This document shows, in pieces, positions 14,576-20,958 of a stretch of 20,958 bases of DNA. Below the pieces are notes generated by a model that was given only the letters and a program-made list of their open reading frames with translations, was not told the DNA's origin and did no database searches. Every line of letters begins with the position of its first letter. The first letter of the stretch is position 1. The DNA is taken from the NCBI GenBank assembly GCA_050329975.1, contig JBHJOG010000133.1, positions 1 to 20,958 on the forward strand. The letters are read 5' to 3'. Source of the DNA: CALKHQ01 sp050329975. Lineage in GTDB: Bacteria; Pseudomonadota; Alphaproteobacteria; CALKHQ01. Position numbers and translations under genes: made by a program.

Positions 14576-14658
14576 CCGGGCGCAGCCGCGTCGGATCGCT
14601 GCCGGAGAAACGCAATCGAGCGCAAGAACCGGGTGGCGGCAGTCTTTTCTAGGGAATA

Positions 14659-14676
14659 GGTCCATCATCGTGGACC
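14659..14676 (+). promoter_or_regulatory. 5'-UTR hairpin before the DUF1127 gene
   Basis: GGTCCA (14659-14664) and TGGACC (14671-14676) form a 6-bp stem with a 6-base loop, 6 bases before the AGGAG ribosome binding site (14683-14687). The left arm could pair alternatively with GGACC at 14691-14695, directly before the ATG, which would hide the start region. Mutually exclusive folds are possible but not proven. Confidence 0.35.
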
Positions 14677-14695
14677 GCAATCAGGAGTAGGGACC

Positions 14696-14938
14696 ATGTC
14701 GGGCCTGCAGCACGTTTCCAACCTCAACTCGGGTTCGGCGCTCGTCCGCCGAGGGGTAGTGCTGGCCCGTACCGTGCTCGCCGGTCTGCATAGGCTCGCC
14801 GTGACAATAGATGCAATGCATAGTCGTCACCGCGCCCGACTGCACCTGCAAACTCTGGACGACCGAATGCTGAAGGACCTGGGGCTGTCCCGGGCCGACG
14901 TCAGCAGGGAATCCAGCAAACCGTTCTGGCGAGGGTAG
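14696..14938 (+). CDS. DUF1127 domain small protein
   Basis: The 80-residue product ends in the DUF1127 (YjiS-like) motif: RARLHLQTLDDRMLKDLGLS, followed by RADV and KPFWR. DUF1127 proteins are small, basic and Arg-rich; in some alphaproteobacteria they affect RNA turnover, phosphate or stress responses, but most are uncharacterised. The N-terminal 40 residues are not conserved with any family I recognise. AGGAG lies 8 bases before the ATG at 14696. The stop is followed after one base by the ATG of the AraC/Ogt gene, so the two are co-translated. It is divergent from the MocR gene and faces its predicted operator array. Confidence 0.9.
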   Translation: MSGLQHVSNLNSGSALVRRGVVLARTVLAGLHRLAVTIDAMHSRHRARLHLQTLDDRMLKDLGLSRADVSRESSKPFWRG

Positions 14939-14939
14939 G

Positions 14940-15881
14940 ATGGAACTGGAAAGGCAACGGCCTGACGACCTGGCATCGGGCGACCTTGTCGTCGACGCCA
15001 GGACCGAGGCGATGCCCCACGGCCTGGACGGGGCCGCGGAGCATGACGCGCATGTGGACCCGCGGATGGCGGCCGCCATCGCCTGGCTGAGCGAGCGTTA
15101 CGCCCAGCAACCCAGCCTGGAGGCCGCGGCCGCCGCGGTCGGCATGAGCCCGTATCACTTCCAGCGCCGGTTCACCGAGTCGGTGGGCGTGAGTCCGAAG
15201 AAGTACGTGCAGTTCCTGACCCTCGAGCACGCCAAGAAGGTGCTGCGCAGCAACGAGAGCGTCCTGGAGGCCGCCTATGACGCGGGCTTGTCCGGGCCGG
15301 GACGCCTGCACGACCTGTTCGTCGCCCACGAGGCGATGACGCCGGGTCAGTGGAAGGCGCGCGGCGCCGGGCTCGACCTGCGCTACGGCTGGCACGACAG
15401 CCCGTTCGGGCAGTGCCTGGTGGTGGCGACCGAGCAGGGCGTCTGCGGCCTGGGCTTCGAACGCGGGTCGGGCAAGCGCGAGGCCTTCGACGACCTGATG
15501 ACCCACTGGCCCGAGGCCGATCCGCGCCAGGACGAGGACCTGACGGCGCCTTTCGCCGCGGCTGCCTTCGGCCACCCCAAGGGCGACCTGCGCCTGATGC
15601 TGCGCGGCACGCCGTTCCAGCTGAAGGTGTGGGAGGCGCTGCTGCGGATTCCGCCCGGCAGCGTGGTGACCTATACCGACATCGCGCGCGCCCTGGACCG
15701 GCCGGACGCGGTGCGGGCGGTGGCCAGCGCCATCGCGCGCAACCCGATCTCCTGGCTGATCCCATGCCATCGCGTGCTTCGGCAGACCGGTGCCCTGGCC
15801 GGCTATCGATGGGATCTCCATCGCAAGCGCGCCATGCTGGCCATCGAAGGTGCCGCCAGCCAGCCGGATCCGGTCGAATAG
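14940..15881 (+). CDS. AraC-type HTH fused to O6-methylguanine-DNA methyltransferase (Ada-like, no N-terminal zinc domain)
   Basis: This is a bifunctional alkylation-repair protein of 313 residues. Residues about 40-138 are an AraC HTH (ERYAQQPSLEAAAAAVGMSP, YHFQRRF and a second helix-turn-helix). Residues about 145-305 are an Ogt/Ada-C methyltransferase with the suicide cysteine Cys276 in IPCHRV, preceded by PPGSVVTYTDIARAL and followed by the YRW-LHRKRAML tail. The N-terminal Ada domain, whose cysteines sense methylphosphotriesters, is absent; residues 1-39 contain no cysteine. The protein therefore repairs O6-methylguanine, but how it would be switched into an activator is unclear. Overlap-type spacing (1 base) with DUF1127 indicates translational coupling. 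A strong hairpin follows the stop. Confidence 0.93.
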   Translation: MELERQRPDDLASGDLVVDARTEAMPHGLDGAAEHDAHVDPRMAAAIAWLSERYAQQPSLEAAAAAVGMSPYHFQRRFTESVGVSPKKYVQFLTLEHAKKVLRSNESVLEAAYDAGLSGPGRLHDLFVAHEAMTPGQWKARGAGLDLRYGWHDSPFGQCLVVATEQGVCGLGFERGSGKREAFDDLMTHWPEADPRQDEDLTAPFAAAAFGHPKGDLRLMLRGTPFQLKVWEALLRIPPGSVVTYTDIARALDRPDAVRAVASAIARNPISWLIPCHRVLRQTGALAGYRWDLHRKRAMLAIEGAASQPDPVE

Positions 15882-15892
15882 CCTGACACCGG

Positions 15893-15925
15893 GATCCCTT
15901 CGCCTGTCGGCCGGGCGAAGGGATC
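15893..15925. terminator. Bidirectional terminator hairpin between convergent genes
   Basis: GATCCCTTCGCC (15893-15904) and GGCGAAGGGATC (15914-15925) form a perfect 12-bp stem with a 9-base loop. It starts 12 bases after the Ada-like stop and its right arm reaches the stop codon of the convergent lipoprotein gene. There is no T-tract on either side, so it may work with Rho or as an mRNA 3' end stabiliser. Confidence 0.65.
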
Positions 15926-16571
15926 AGGCCAGGTAGGGTCCGAAGCCGCTGCGAATCTGGCGCTCCATCTCGGCGTTGATCGCGATCATGGCTTCTTCGA
16001 CCAGCCGGTAGACGACCTCGTCGCGCTGTTGCAGGGTCACGTCCTCGCGCACCGTGCGCGCCCGCTCGGCAAAGGCGCGCGCGGTCACCGGCGTGGTGTA
16101 TGGCAGCCCGTCGGCGGTCACCTCGACGTCGATCCGGACCCGGTACTCGTCCGACTGGTCCGTCGTGATCATGCCGGTGAGGCCGGGGGTCCGCGCAAGC
16201 GGGATCTGGGCCAGCAAGGCGTCGTGTATGATCACCAGCGCCCGCCCATTGGCGCCGACCGGCTGAATCCGTTGCTCGGCCCAGCGGCGCACCGCCTCGA
16301 CCGGGGAGATCGGCGCGGTCGCGTTTATCGTCGGCATGTTGGCAGGCGGCACATACCGGCTTTCCACCTCCCGCCGCGCCACCTGCAGCGGGATCGGCGT
16401 CAGGTGGACGAAGGTTAGGTCCGGCACCCCGGCGCGCGGCGCGGGAGTGCGACAGCCGGCGAGCCCGAGGGCAGCCAGTGCGCCCAGCCCGAGGGCAGCC
16501 CGCAGCAGTCCGCGCCGGTCCAGGTCGCGGTCAGTGGGTGGTGAAGATCTGCGCGAGGTCTGGATGATCAA
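15924..16571 (-). CDS. Hypothetical lipoprotein downstream of hslO (start uncertain)
   Basis: I do not recognise a named family. The product is a predicted lipoprotein: DRRGLLRAALGLGALAALGL leads into the lipobox LAGC, and the paired arginines before the hydrophobic stretch resemble a Tat signal. The mature part of about 175 residues starts with conserved-looking PDLTFVHLTPIPLQVARREV, then ISPVEAVRRWAEQRIQPVG, and ends with an amphipathic helix (VVYRLVEEAMIAINAEMERQ). I chose the TTG at 16571, with GGAAG about 7 bases upstream, giving 215 residues and a 41-base overlap with hslO. Alternatives are an ATG at 16619 or a CTG at the DRRGLL start. It should be anchored in the outer membrane or periplasmic face. 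Coupling to hslO is likely. Confidence 0.75.
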   Translation of the reverse strand: MIIQTSRRSSPPTDRDLDRRGLLRAALGLGALAALGLAGCRTPAPRAGVPDLTFVHLTPIPLQVARREVESRYVPPANMPTINATAPISPVEAVRRWAEQRIQPVGANGRALVIIHDALLAQIPLARTPGLTGMITTDQSDEYRVRIDVEVTADGLPYTTPVTARAFAERARTVREDVTLQQRDEVVYRLVEEAMIAINAEMERQIRSGFGPYLA

Positions 16572-17442
16572 ACACGTACTTCCGGTTGCAGAACTCGCAG
16601 ACCACCTCGACGTGGCCATCCTGTTCCAGGGAACTCAATTCATCCTGGCCGATGCCGCGCAACACGTCGACGATACGGTCGCGCGAGCAGCGGCAGCCGG
16701 CCTTCAGCGGCCGGGTATCATAGACGCGAACCCCGTCCTCATGGAACAGGCGGTAGAGCAGGTTGTGCGGCGACAGGCCGGGATCGAGCATTTCCTCGCT
16801 GCTGCAGGTGCCCATCAGCGCCAGCGCCCGGTCCCACTCGTCGTCGACCAGCTCGGCCGCGGTTTCGCCGCTGCCTTCCGGCGGAAGCTTCTGCACCATC
16901 AGCGCACCGGCCCGCCAGTCGCCGCCGGCGCTGCGGTCCACCGCCAGCAGGACCTTGGTCGGCAGCTGTTCCGACTGGCGGAAATAATGGTGCACGCAGT
17001 CGGCGAGCGTATCGCCCTCCAGCGCCACGATCCCCTGGTAGAGCTCCGTGTTCGTGCCCTGATCGACGGTGAAGGCGAGATAGCCGGTGCCGAGCAGCTT
17101 GCCGATCGGCGCCGGCGACTGGTCGTCGCTGGTGTCGATGCCGGACAGGCGCTCGGGCTCGTAGCGGGCATAGCCGCGGATGTCGCCGTCGGTGCTGACG
17201 TCGGCGACCAGCATGGTGACCGGCCCGTCGCCATGGGCCTGGATCGAGAACACGCCGTCGAACTTCAGTGTCGCCGCCAGCGCCGCGCAGAGTGCCAGCG
17301 TCTCGCCGAGCAGGACCGCGACCGGTCCGGGATAGGCATGGCGGGCAAGGATGTCGTCGACCACCGGGCCAAGCCGGACGAGGCGCCCGCGCAGGGCATT
17401 GGCGTCGAGCTGGAAGGGCTGGATCAGATCGTCTGGTTGCAT
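16531..17442 (-). CDS. hslO: Redox-regulated molecular chaperone Hsp33
   Basis: Hsp33 is a cytosolic holdase that becomes active when oxidants release its zinc and oxidise its cysteines. The 303-residue product has the substrate-binding N-terminal domain (SIQAHGDGPVTMLVADV, GYLAFTVDQG) and the C-terminal zinc switch: Cys250 and Cys252 (CRC), Cys282 and Cys285 (CEFC), with the normal spacing. An open frame extends to 17493, but the ATG at 17442 (MQPDDLIQPF) is the family-like start. No Shine-Dalgarno precedes it; CCTCC lies there instead, and the promoter position predicts a leaderless mRNA. The 3' end overlaps the lipoprotein gene. Confidence 0.96.
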   Translation of the reverse strand: MQPDDLIQPFQLDANALRGRLVRLGPVVDDILARHAYPGPVAVLLGETLALCAALAATLKFDGVFSIQAHGDGPVTMLVADVSTDGDIRGYARYEPERLSGIDTSDDQSPAPIGKLLGTGYLAFTVDQGTNTELYQGIVALEGDTLADCVHHYFRQSEQLPTKVLLAVDRSAGGDWRAGALMVQKLPPEGSGETAAELVDDEWDRALALMGTCSSEEMLDPGLSPHNLLYRLFHEDGVRVYDTRPLKAGCRCSRDRIVDVLRGIGQDELSSLEQDGHVEVVCEFCNRKYVFDHPDLAQIFTTH

Positions 17443-17449
17443 GCTGGAG

Positions 17450-17478
17450 GATATAGCATCGCACGCACCGGGTTCCAA
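17450..17478 (-). promoter_or_regulatory. Candidate hslO promoter, predicted leaderless
   Basis: On the minus strand TTGGAA (17478-17473), a 17-base spacer and TATATC (17455-17450) are followed by exactly 7 bases and the ATG. This is the same geometry as the MocR promoter. Each box matches consensus at four of six bases, so confidence is moderate. Confidence 0.4.
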
Positions 17479-17561
17479 TTGCGGGGGCAACAAATCTGGC
17501 CCCCGGCTGGAATGGACATCTGCCCGTCGCCCCGGTTCAGGCGCGCCGACGGCCGGAAGGG

Positions 17562-17900
17562 CTAGACCGGTTCGCCCACCAGCAGCGCCATCTGGGTCTG
17601 CTCCCAGTGCTCGCCGGCGCCGATCAGGCAGGTCGGGCCGTCAGGCATGGTCAGCAGCAATGTCCAGGTGCCCTGGTCGGAGCTGAAGACTTCCAGCACG
17701 CCACCATTGTTGGAGAGGCCGATGGCGGTGCGATCTTCCTTCCACGTCTTCTTCAGCTCGCCGATGATCTGGTCGCGCTCGCCGCACAGCATTTCAGCCT
17801 GGGCGGCGGTGGCGCCGAAAGTAACGGCGATGCCGAGGGACAAGCCTGCGGCAATGCGGCGGATGGAACTGGACCGGAAAACGGATGCAGACGCGGTCAT
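17562..17900 (-). CDS. Small secreted hypothetical protein
   Basis: The 112-residue product has a signal peptide (RRIAAGLSLGIAVTFGATAA, then QA) with probable cleavage after Ala35, leaving a mature periplasmic protein of about 77 residues. The mature part, EMLCGERDQIIGELKKTWKE, then GLSNNGGVLEVFSSDQGTWT and LLTMPDGPTCLIG, resembles a family of uncharacterised alphaproteobacterial periplasmic proteins. Two cysteines (residues 39 and about 94) could form a disulfide. The ATG at 17900 has AAGGAG 8 bases upstream; a GTG at 17909 in frame overlaps that site and is unlikely. A 16-codon ORF ends just upstream. Function unknown. Confidence 0.85.
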   Translation of the reverse strand: MTASASVFRSSSIRRIAAGLSLGIAVTFGATAAQAEMLCGERDQIIGELKKTWKEDRTAIGLSNNGGVLEVFSSDQGTWTLLLTMPDGPTCLIGAGEHWEQTQMALLVGEPV

Positions 17901-17905
17901 GGCTG

Positions 17906-17956
17906 TCACTCCTTACGTCGCGCGTCCCGTGCGCGGAACGCGGCGTCGTTGTCCAT
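17906..17956 (-). CDS. Possible 16-residue upstream ORF
   Basis: ATG at 17956 opens MDNDAAFRARDARRKE and stops at TGA 17908-17906, 5 bases before the ATG of the secreted protein. Its last two codons (AAG GAG) are the ribosome binding site of the downstream gene. It is Arg-rich and might be a coupled leader peptide. Its own ribosome binding site is weak (GAAGG directly before the ATG, GAGGAG 14 bases away), so it may be chance. Confidence 0.3.
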   Translation of the reverse strand: MDNDAAFRARDARRKE

Positions 17957-18106
17957 GCCTTCGAGCGTCACTCCTCAGAATGCGGTCTTTATGCGCGTCG
18001 ACCTTCGAATCGAGAGTGACATCCTAACAGTTAACGGGCGCTGAACCGGGCGATTATTTCCGTCGTCCACGTTAACCCCGCGTCCGGCGGCTGTCGCGTC
18101 GGCGGA

Positions 18107-18529
18107 TCAGCGTCCGCTGAGGAGCGCCCTCAGGCTGTCGTCGGCGGCGGTCTGGAGCGCTTCGAAATGGGCGGCGATGGCGACCCGGTCCGGGCGGGAA
18201 AGGGAAGCGAAGACGCCGGCCAGCAGGTTGCTGATGGGGTCGCGCCGGACCAGGATGAGCTCGCAGCTGAAATCGAACGCGGCGTCGGGCAACGCGATGC
18301 GGACGGCCGCGCGTGTGCGGTGGCCGTCCTCGGCATCGGCATCGAAGCCGCGCAAGCATACGCCGGACGAGCTCCAGTCGAAGATCTCGTATGACCTGCC
18401 CTCGATGATTACCGAGCCGCTGGTGGGCCGTTGGCGCAGCTCACGCCGCCGGTCGCTGCTGTTCGGGATCAGCAGGTCATCGGCGGGGGTCGCCGACTGA
18501 GGGGGCCCTGCCGATGCCGATGTGTCCAT
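18107..18529 (-). CDS. PilZ domain protein (predicted c-di-GMP receptor)
   Basis: A single PilZ domain fills this 140-residue protein. The two c-di-GMP-binding motifs are present: RxxxR at Arg28-Arg32 (RRELR within DRRRELRQRP) and D-x-S-x-x-G at Asp51-Gly56 (DWSSSG). The strands VIIEGRSYEIFDWSSSGVCL and AVRIALPDAAFDFSCELILV follow the fold. The C-terminus adds a helix (VAIAAHFEALQTAADDSLRAL). An open frame extends upstream into the ROK gene; the ATG at 18529 begins a disordered Ala/Ser/Pro leader before the domain and is the sensible start. It lies 70 bases downstream of the ROK gene on the same strand. The effector it controls cannot be told from here. Confidence 0.88.
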   Translation of the reverse strand: MDTSASAGPPQSATPADDLLIPNSSDRRRELRQRPTSGSVIIEGRSYEIFDWSSSGVCLRGFDADAEDGHRTRAAVRIALPDAAFDFSCELILVRRDPISNLLAGVFASLSRPDRVAIAAHFEALQTAADDSLRALLSGR

Positions 18530-18599
18530 TGCTGTCCGAGTCCGGAATGCGCGCGGAGATCGACGCGACGCTGCCACAGCAGGCTTAACAAAGCGTTCC

Positions 18600-19496
18600 T
18601 CACAGCGCTGCGGCGCCGCGGACGCCGCTCTCGCCGCCATGCACCGCCGGCAGGAAGCGCGTGCCCGCGATCGGCCCGACGGCGTGGCGCTCCAGCCCGG
18701 CCGGCACCCGCTCGAACAGCGCAGCCAGCCGCGACATTCCGCCGCCGACCACGATGACGTCGGGATCGAGCAGGTGCACCACGTCGACCAGTGCCCGCGC
18801 CATGCGGTCGCAGTAGGTGTCGACGGCACGCCCGGCGAGGTCATCGGTACCCGCGCGGTCTGCTACGTCCGGCGCATCCACGGCGGCAGTCCCGCCGAGG
18901 CGACGGTACTCGTCGTGGAGTGAGCGCGCACGCAGCATGGTCTCGACGCAGCCGATCCGGCCGCAGGGACAGGGGATCGGCTCGGGGTCGCGCGCCGGAT
19001 CGAAGGGGAAGCGGACGTGTCCCCACTCTGCCGCCAGCGCATTGGCCCCGGTCACGATCCGGCGTCCGATCACCAGGCCGGCGCCAACCCCGGTGCCCAG
19101 GGTGATGCCGAACACGACCGGCGCATCCCGGCCGGCTCCGTCGACCGCCTCGGACAGCGCGAAACAGTTGCCGTCGTTGGCGATCGCCACCGGCAGCCCG
19201 AGCCGGTCGGCCAGCGCCTGGCGCAGCGGCCGTCCGACCAGCCACTTCAGGTTGACGCAGACGAGAATTGCGCCTTCCCGGGTGATCTGGCCCGGCATGC
19301 ACAGCCCGACCCGCGCCGGCGCCAACCCGGCCGTGTCCGCCAGCCGGTGGCACAGGTCCACCAGGCAGTCGACCACCTCATCGAAGCTGCGCGGGGTGTC
19401 GGCGCGAACTTCGGCCAGCGTCGCTCCGCCTGTATCGAACGCAGCGCCGGCGATCTTCGTGCCGCCGACGTCGAAGCCGATCCGCATCTCGGTCAC
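18600..19496 (-). CDS. ROK family sugar kinase (fructokinase/N-acetylglucosamine kinase-like)
   Basis: ROK kinases phosphorylate hexoses or N-acetylhexosamines with ATP. The product of about 298 residues shows the phosphate-binding DVGGTKIAG (9-17), the catalytic Asp108 in ANDGNCFALSEA, GITLGTGVGAGLVIG, the EWGH segment (157-160), and the ROK zinc site His160, Cys176, Cys178, Cys183 in CPCGRIGCVE. The DxVVGGG motif near the C-terminus is present as DVIVVGGGMSRL. Intact catalytic and zinc residues, and no DNA-binding domain, argue for an enzyme and not a ROK repressor. The start at 19496 is a GTG overlapping the TGA of the upstream SecD-like gene (GTGA); an ATG at 19487 is possible. Exact sugar unknown. 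Confidence 0.92.
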   Translation of the reverse strand: MTEMRIGFDVGGTKIAGAAFDTGGATLAEVRADTPRSFDEVVDCLVDLCHRLADTAGLAPARVGLCMPGQITREGAILVCVNLKWLVGRPLRQALADRLGLPVAIANDGNCFALSEAVDGAGRDAPVVFGITLGTGVGAGLVIGRRIVTGANALAAEWGHVRFPFDPARDPEPIPCPCGRIGCVETMLRARSLHDEYRRLGGTAAVDAPDVADRAGTDDLAGRAVDTYCDRMARALVDVVHLLDPDVIVVGGGMSRLAALFERVPAGLERHAVGPIAGTRFLPAVHGGESGVRGAAAL

Positions 19497-20254
19497 GGCT
19501 CCCCGGCAACCGGCAACGGCACCTGCTCGACCGACAGCAGTTCGAGCGCGACCGTCAACGGGCCGCTGTCGAGCACTGCCGCCAGACGTAGCGCCTCCTC
19601 GAAGCCGAAGCCGGCGGCGAGATCGAGCCTACCGCCGCGGATCGGCTCCATCAGCCTGGGCTGAAGGACAACCCGGTTGTCGACGACGATCGCGAGCGCG
19701 CTGCCGACCAGGGCGGCGGTGGCGTCGCCGAAAGCCGCTGCGGCCTCGTCCGCCAGCTCCGCCCGGACGATCCATTGACCGTCGGGCTGCCGCAGCGGCA
19801 CTGACTGCTCGATCGCATCCGGGCCCAGCAGCGACTGCCAACGCACGGTTACCGGCTCGCCGCCCGCGCCCGGCAGCACCGCGATTCCCGGGCCCGCAGG
19901 CGTATTCGGGTCGAGGACCGGGAAGATGCCGACGACACCCGGCTCGAGCACGAACGGTAGCAGAGGTCCGTTGGCGTCCAGGCCCACTGCCTGCAACACC
20001 ACCGTCCCGTCGGCCTCGATGCGGGCCTCCAGGCTGCAGGTCCCGGTGAACAGCATGCGCCGCTCCAGTACCGCCAGCGCCGCCTCCAATGCGGCCGGCG
20101 CGGTCGCCTCGGTGGCGCGCAGCCGGTAGACATGGGCATAGGGCGCATACAGGCATGGGTTGCCGAGGTCGGGCGCGGGCCCGCCATTGGTGCAGGCCGC
20201 GCCGGCGAACAGCGCACAAATGAACTCCAACGGCCCGCTCTCGGCCTCTTCCAT
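19493..20254 (-). CDS. Soluble SecD P1-like domain protein
   Basis: The 253-residue product contains a region like the large periplasmic P1 domain of SecD. An N-terminal ALEAALAVLERRMLFTGTCS matches the SecD 'R-V-D-x-x-G' base, followed by RIEADGTVVLQAVG. The head part, AFGDATAALVGSALAIVVDN, then PRLMEPIRGGRLDLAAGFGF and EEALRLAAVLDSG, matches the SecDF P1-head pattern (GKxLAIVLDG, saPxI, IxGG, FtxEEAxxLaxxLxsG). SecD's six membrane helices are absent, and no clear signal peptide is seen; the start MEEAESGPLEFICALFAGAA is only mildly hydrophobic. Five or so cysteines cluster in the first 60 residues. The ATG at 20254 has GAGGGTGGG upstream. It overlaps the ROK kinase start by 4 bases. Function unknown. 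Confidence 0.72.
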   Translation of the reverse strand: MEEAESGPLEFICALFAGAACTNGGPAPDLGNPCLYAPYAHVYRLRATEATAPAALEAALAVLERRMLFTGTCSLEARIEADGTVVLQAVGLDANGPLLPFVLEPGVVGIFPVLDPNTPAGPGIAVLPGAGGEPVTVRWQSLLGPDAIEQSVPLRQPDGQWIVRAELADEAAAAFGDATAALVGSALAIVVDNRVVLQPRLMEPIRGGRLDLAAGFGFEEALRLAAVLDSGPLTVALELLSVEQVPLPVAGEP

Positions 20255-20310
20255 CGTCCCACCCTCTCGCCGCATGCCCGCCCAGACGGACAATCGGGAC
20301 AATTGCGGCC

Positions 20311-20339
20311 TTGCCTCGCCCCGGTCCGCACGGGATAAC
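20311..20339 (+). promoter_or_regulatory. Candidate promoter of the aminotransferase gene
   Basis: TTGCCT (20311-20316), a 17-base spacer and GATAAC (20334-20339) precede the ATG at 20369 by about 30 bases. The direct repeat GGACAAT (20288-20294 and 20297-20303) lies just upstream, between this promoter and the divergent SecD-like gene, and might be a regulator site. Confidence 0.4.
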
Positions 20340-20368
20340 GGCCCGGCACCAGCATAGCAGAGAACCAG

Positions 20369-20958
20369 ATGGGCACCATGGCGGCAGGCGAGCGCTGGAC
20401 CTTCCTCGACGGCGAGTGGCGGCAGGGCAGCGTGCCGCTGATGACGTCCTCGACCCATGCCGCCTGGCTGGGTTCCGTCGTGTTCGACGGCGCGCGCCAT
20501 TTCGACGGCATGGCGCCGGACATGGACCGGCACTGCCAGCGGGTCGTGGACTCCGCGCGCACGCTCGGCATGGAACCGACGATGTCCTGCGACGAGATCC
20601 TCGGCCTCGTCGTCGACGGGGTGAAGCGCTTCGCGCCCGGTGCGCCGCTCTACGTGCGGCCGATGTTCTGGGCCGAGAGCGGCTTCATCGACCCGGATCC
20701 GGCCTCGACGCGCTTCGCACTGGTGATGTCGGTGTCGCCGCTGCCGGAGCCGAAGGGCTTCAGCGCCTGCCTGGTCCCGTTCGAGCGCCCGGTGCCGAAC
20801 GCGGCGCCGACCAAGGCCAAGGCGGCCTGCCACTATCCCAATCTGGGGCTGGCGATGCGGGCCGCGAAGGCCCGCGGCTACGACGCCGGCGTGATCACAG
20901 ATGGGCTCGGCAATATCGCCGAGTTCGCCTTCGCCAACCTGATGTTCGGCAAGCAAGG
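20369..20958 (+). CDS. Class IV PLP aminotransferase, branched-chain type (3' end outside window)
   Basis: About 196 residues are visible of a protein usually about 290-300 long. It resembles branched-chain amino acid aminotransferase (IlvE group), which makes or degrades Leu, Ile and Val with 2-oxoglutarate. The N-terminus has FLDGEWRQGSVPLM and SVVFDGARHFDG (usual GxxVFEGIR position), LYVRPMFWAE, the PLP lysine Lys151 in TKAKAACHYPN, and the GNIAEFAFANLMF segment. D-amino acid aminotransferase and aminodeoxychorismate lyase are the other class IV options. Two in-frame ATG codons (20369 and 20378) could start it; neither has a strong ribosome binding site. It is divergent from the SecD-like gene. 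Confidence 0.88.
   Translation, partial: MGTMAAGERWTFLDGEWRQGSVPLMTSSTHAAWLGSVVFDGARHFDGMAPDMDRHCQRVVDSARTLGMEPTMSCDEILGLVVDGVKRFAPGAPLYVRPMFWAESGFIDPDPASTRFALVMSVSPLPEPKGFSACLVPFERPVPNAAPTKAKAACHYPNLGLAMRAAKARGYDAGVITDGLGNIAEFAFANLMFGKQ

Noticed and set aside
18029..18075. Two GTTAAC palindromes about 40 bases apart upstream of the secreted-protein gene
   Set aside because: Two 6-mers are too short to call a regulator site; no flanking conservation can be seen.
20255..20956. Extension of the SecD-like frame upstream to 20956
   Set aside because: That part is antisense to the aminotransferase; homology begins after the ATG at 20254, which has its own ribosome binding site.
1..20958. Mobile element, CRISPR array, toxin-antitoxin or phage defence system
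   Set aside because: I found no transposase, integrase, terminal inverted repeats, regularly spaced repeats, or nuclease/sensor gene pair; gene content is ordinary chromosomal.

Overview
This window is about 70% G+C by eye and almost wholly coding. The protein families suggest an alphaproteobacterium, probably of the Rhodospirillales type: an lgt, NDUFAF7/MidA-type methyltransferase and pgeF operon, a UbiK-family accessory factor, a DUF1127 protein, Hsp33, a PilZ protein, a YceI protein and a heptose epimerase that implies a Gram-negative LPS core. I see no tRNA, rRNA, insertion sequence, integrase, CRISPR array or prophage. The block looks like chromosomal housekeeping and accessory metabolism. 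No stretch longer than 300 bases lacks a gene.

Layout: 1-8498 is entirely minus strand. It holds a YceI periplasmic protein (cut by the window edge), a glutathionyl-hydroquinone reductase, a tight ALDH7-like dehydrogenase, patatin and EamA operon, two tandem transglutaminase-like paralogs, and an M24 'pita-bread' protein that has lost its metal ligands. At 8698-8814 a plus-strand fragment resembles the N-terminus of a hemerythrin-type protein and is cut off by the 3' end of pgeF. 8778-12486 is the minus-strand operon hldD, lgt, methyltransferase, pgeF. Then come ubiK (+), a MocR-type GntR/aminotransferase regulator (-), and a divergent DUF1127 plus AraC/Ogt pair (+) that converges on a lipoprotein and hslO (-). 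The last part is a small secreted protein, a PilZ protein, a ROK sugar kinase overlapping a soluble SecD-P1-like protein (all -), and a divergent class IV aminotransferase (+) that runs off the end.

The most interesting signals are regulatory and architectural, not one large new system. The MocR gene lies behind an array of TTGnyACCAT repeats plus a 17-bp palindrome over its start codon, and its promoter predicts a leaderless mRNA; hslO shows the same promoter geometry. The patatin and EamA genes are in one reading frame, separated by a single amber codon with no ordinary start codon before the transporter's first membrane helix. hldD begins at a TTG that overlaps the stop of a six-codon mini-ORF carrying the good ribosome binding site. 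A SecD periplasmic-domain-like protein without membrane helices is translationally coupled to a ROK kinase. All functions are inferred from sequence motifs recalled for these families; no database search was run.
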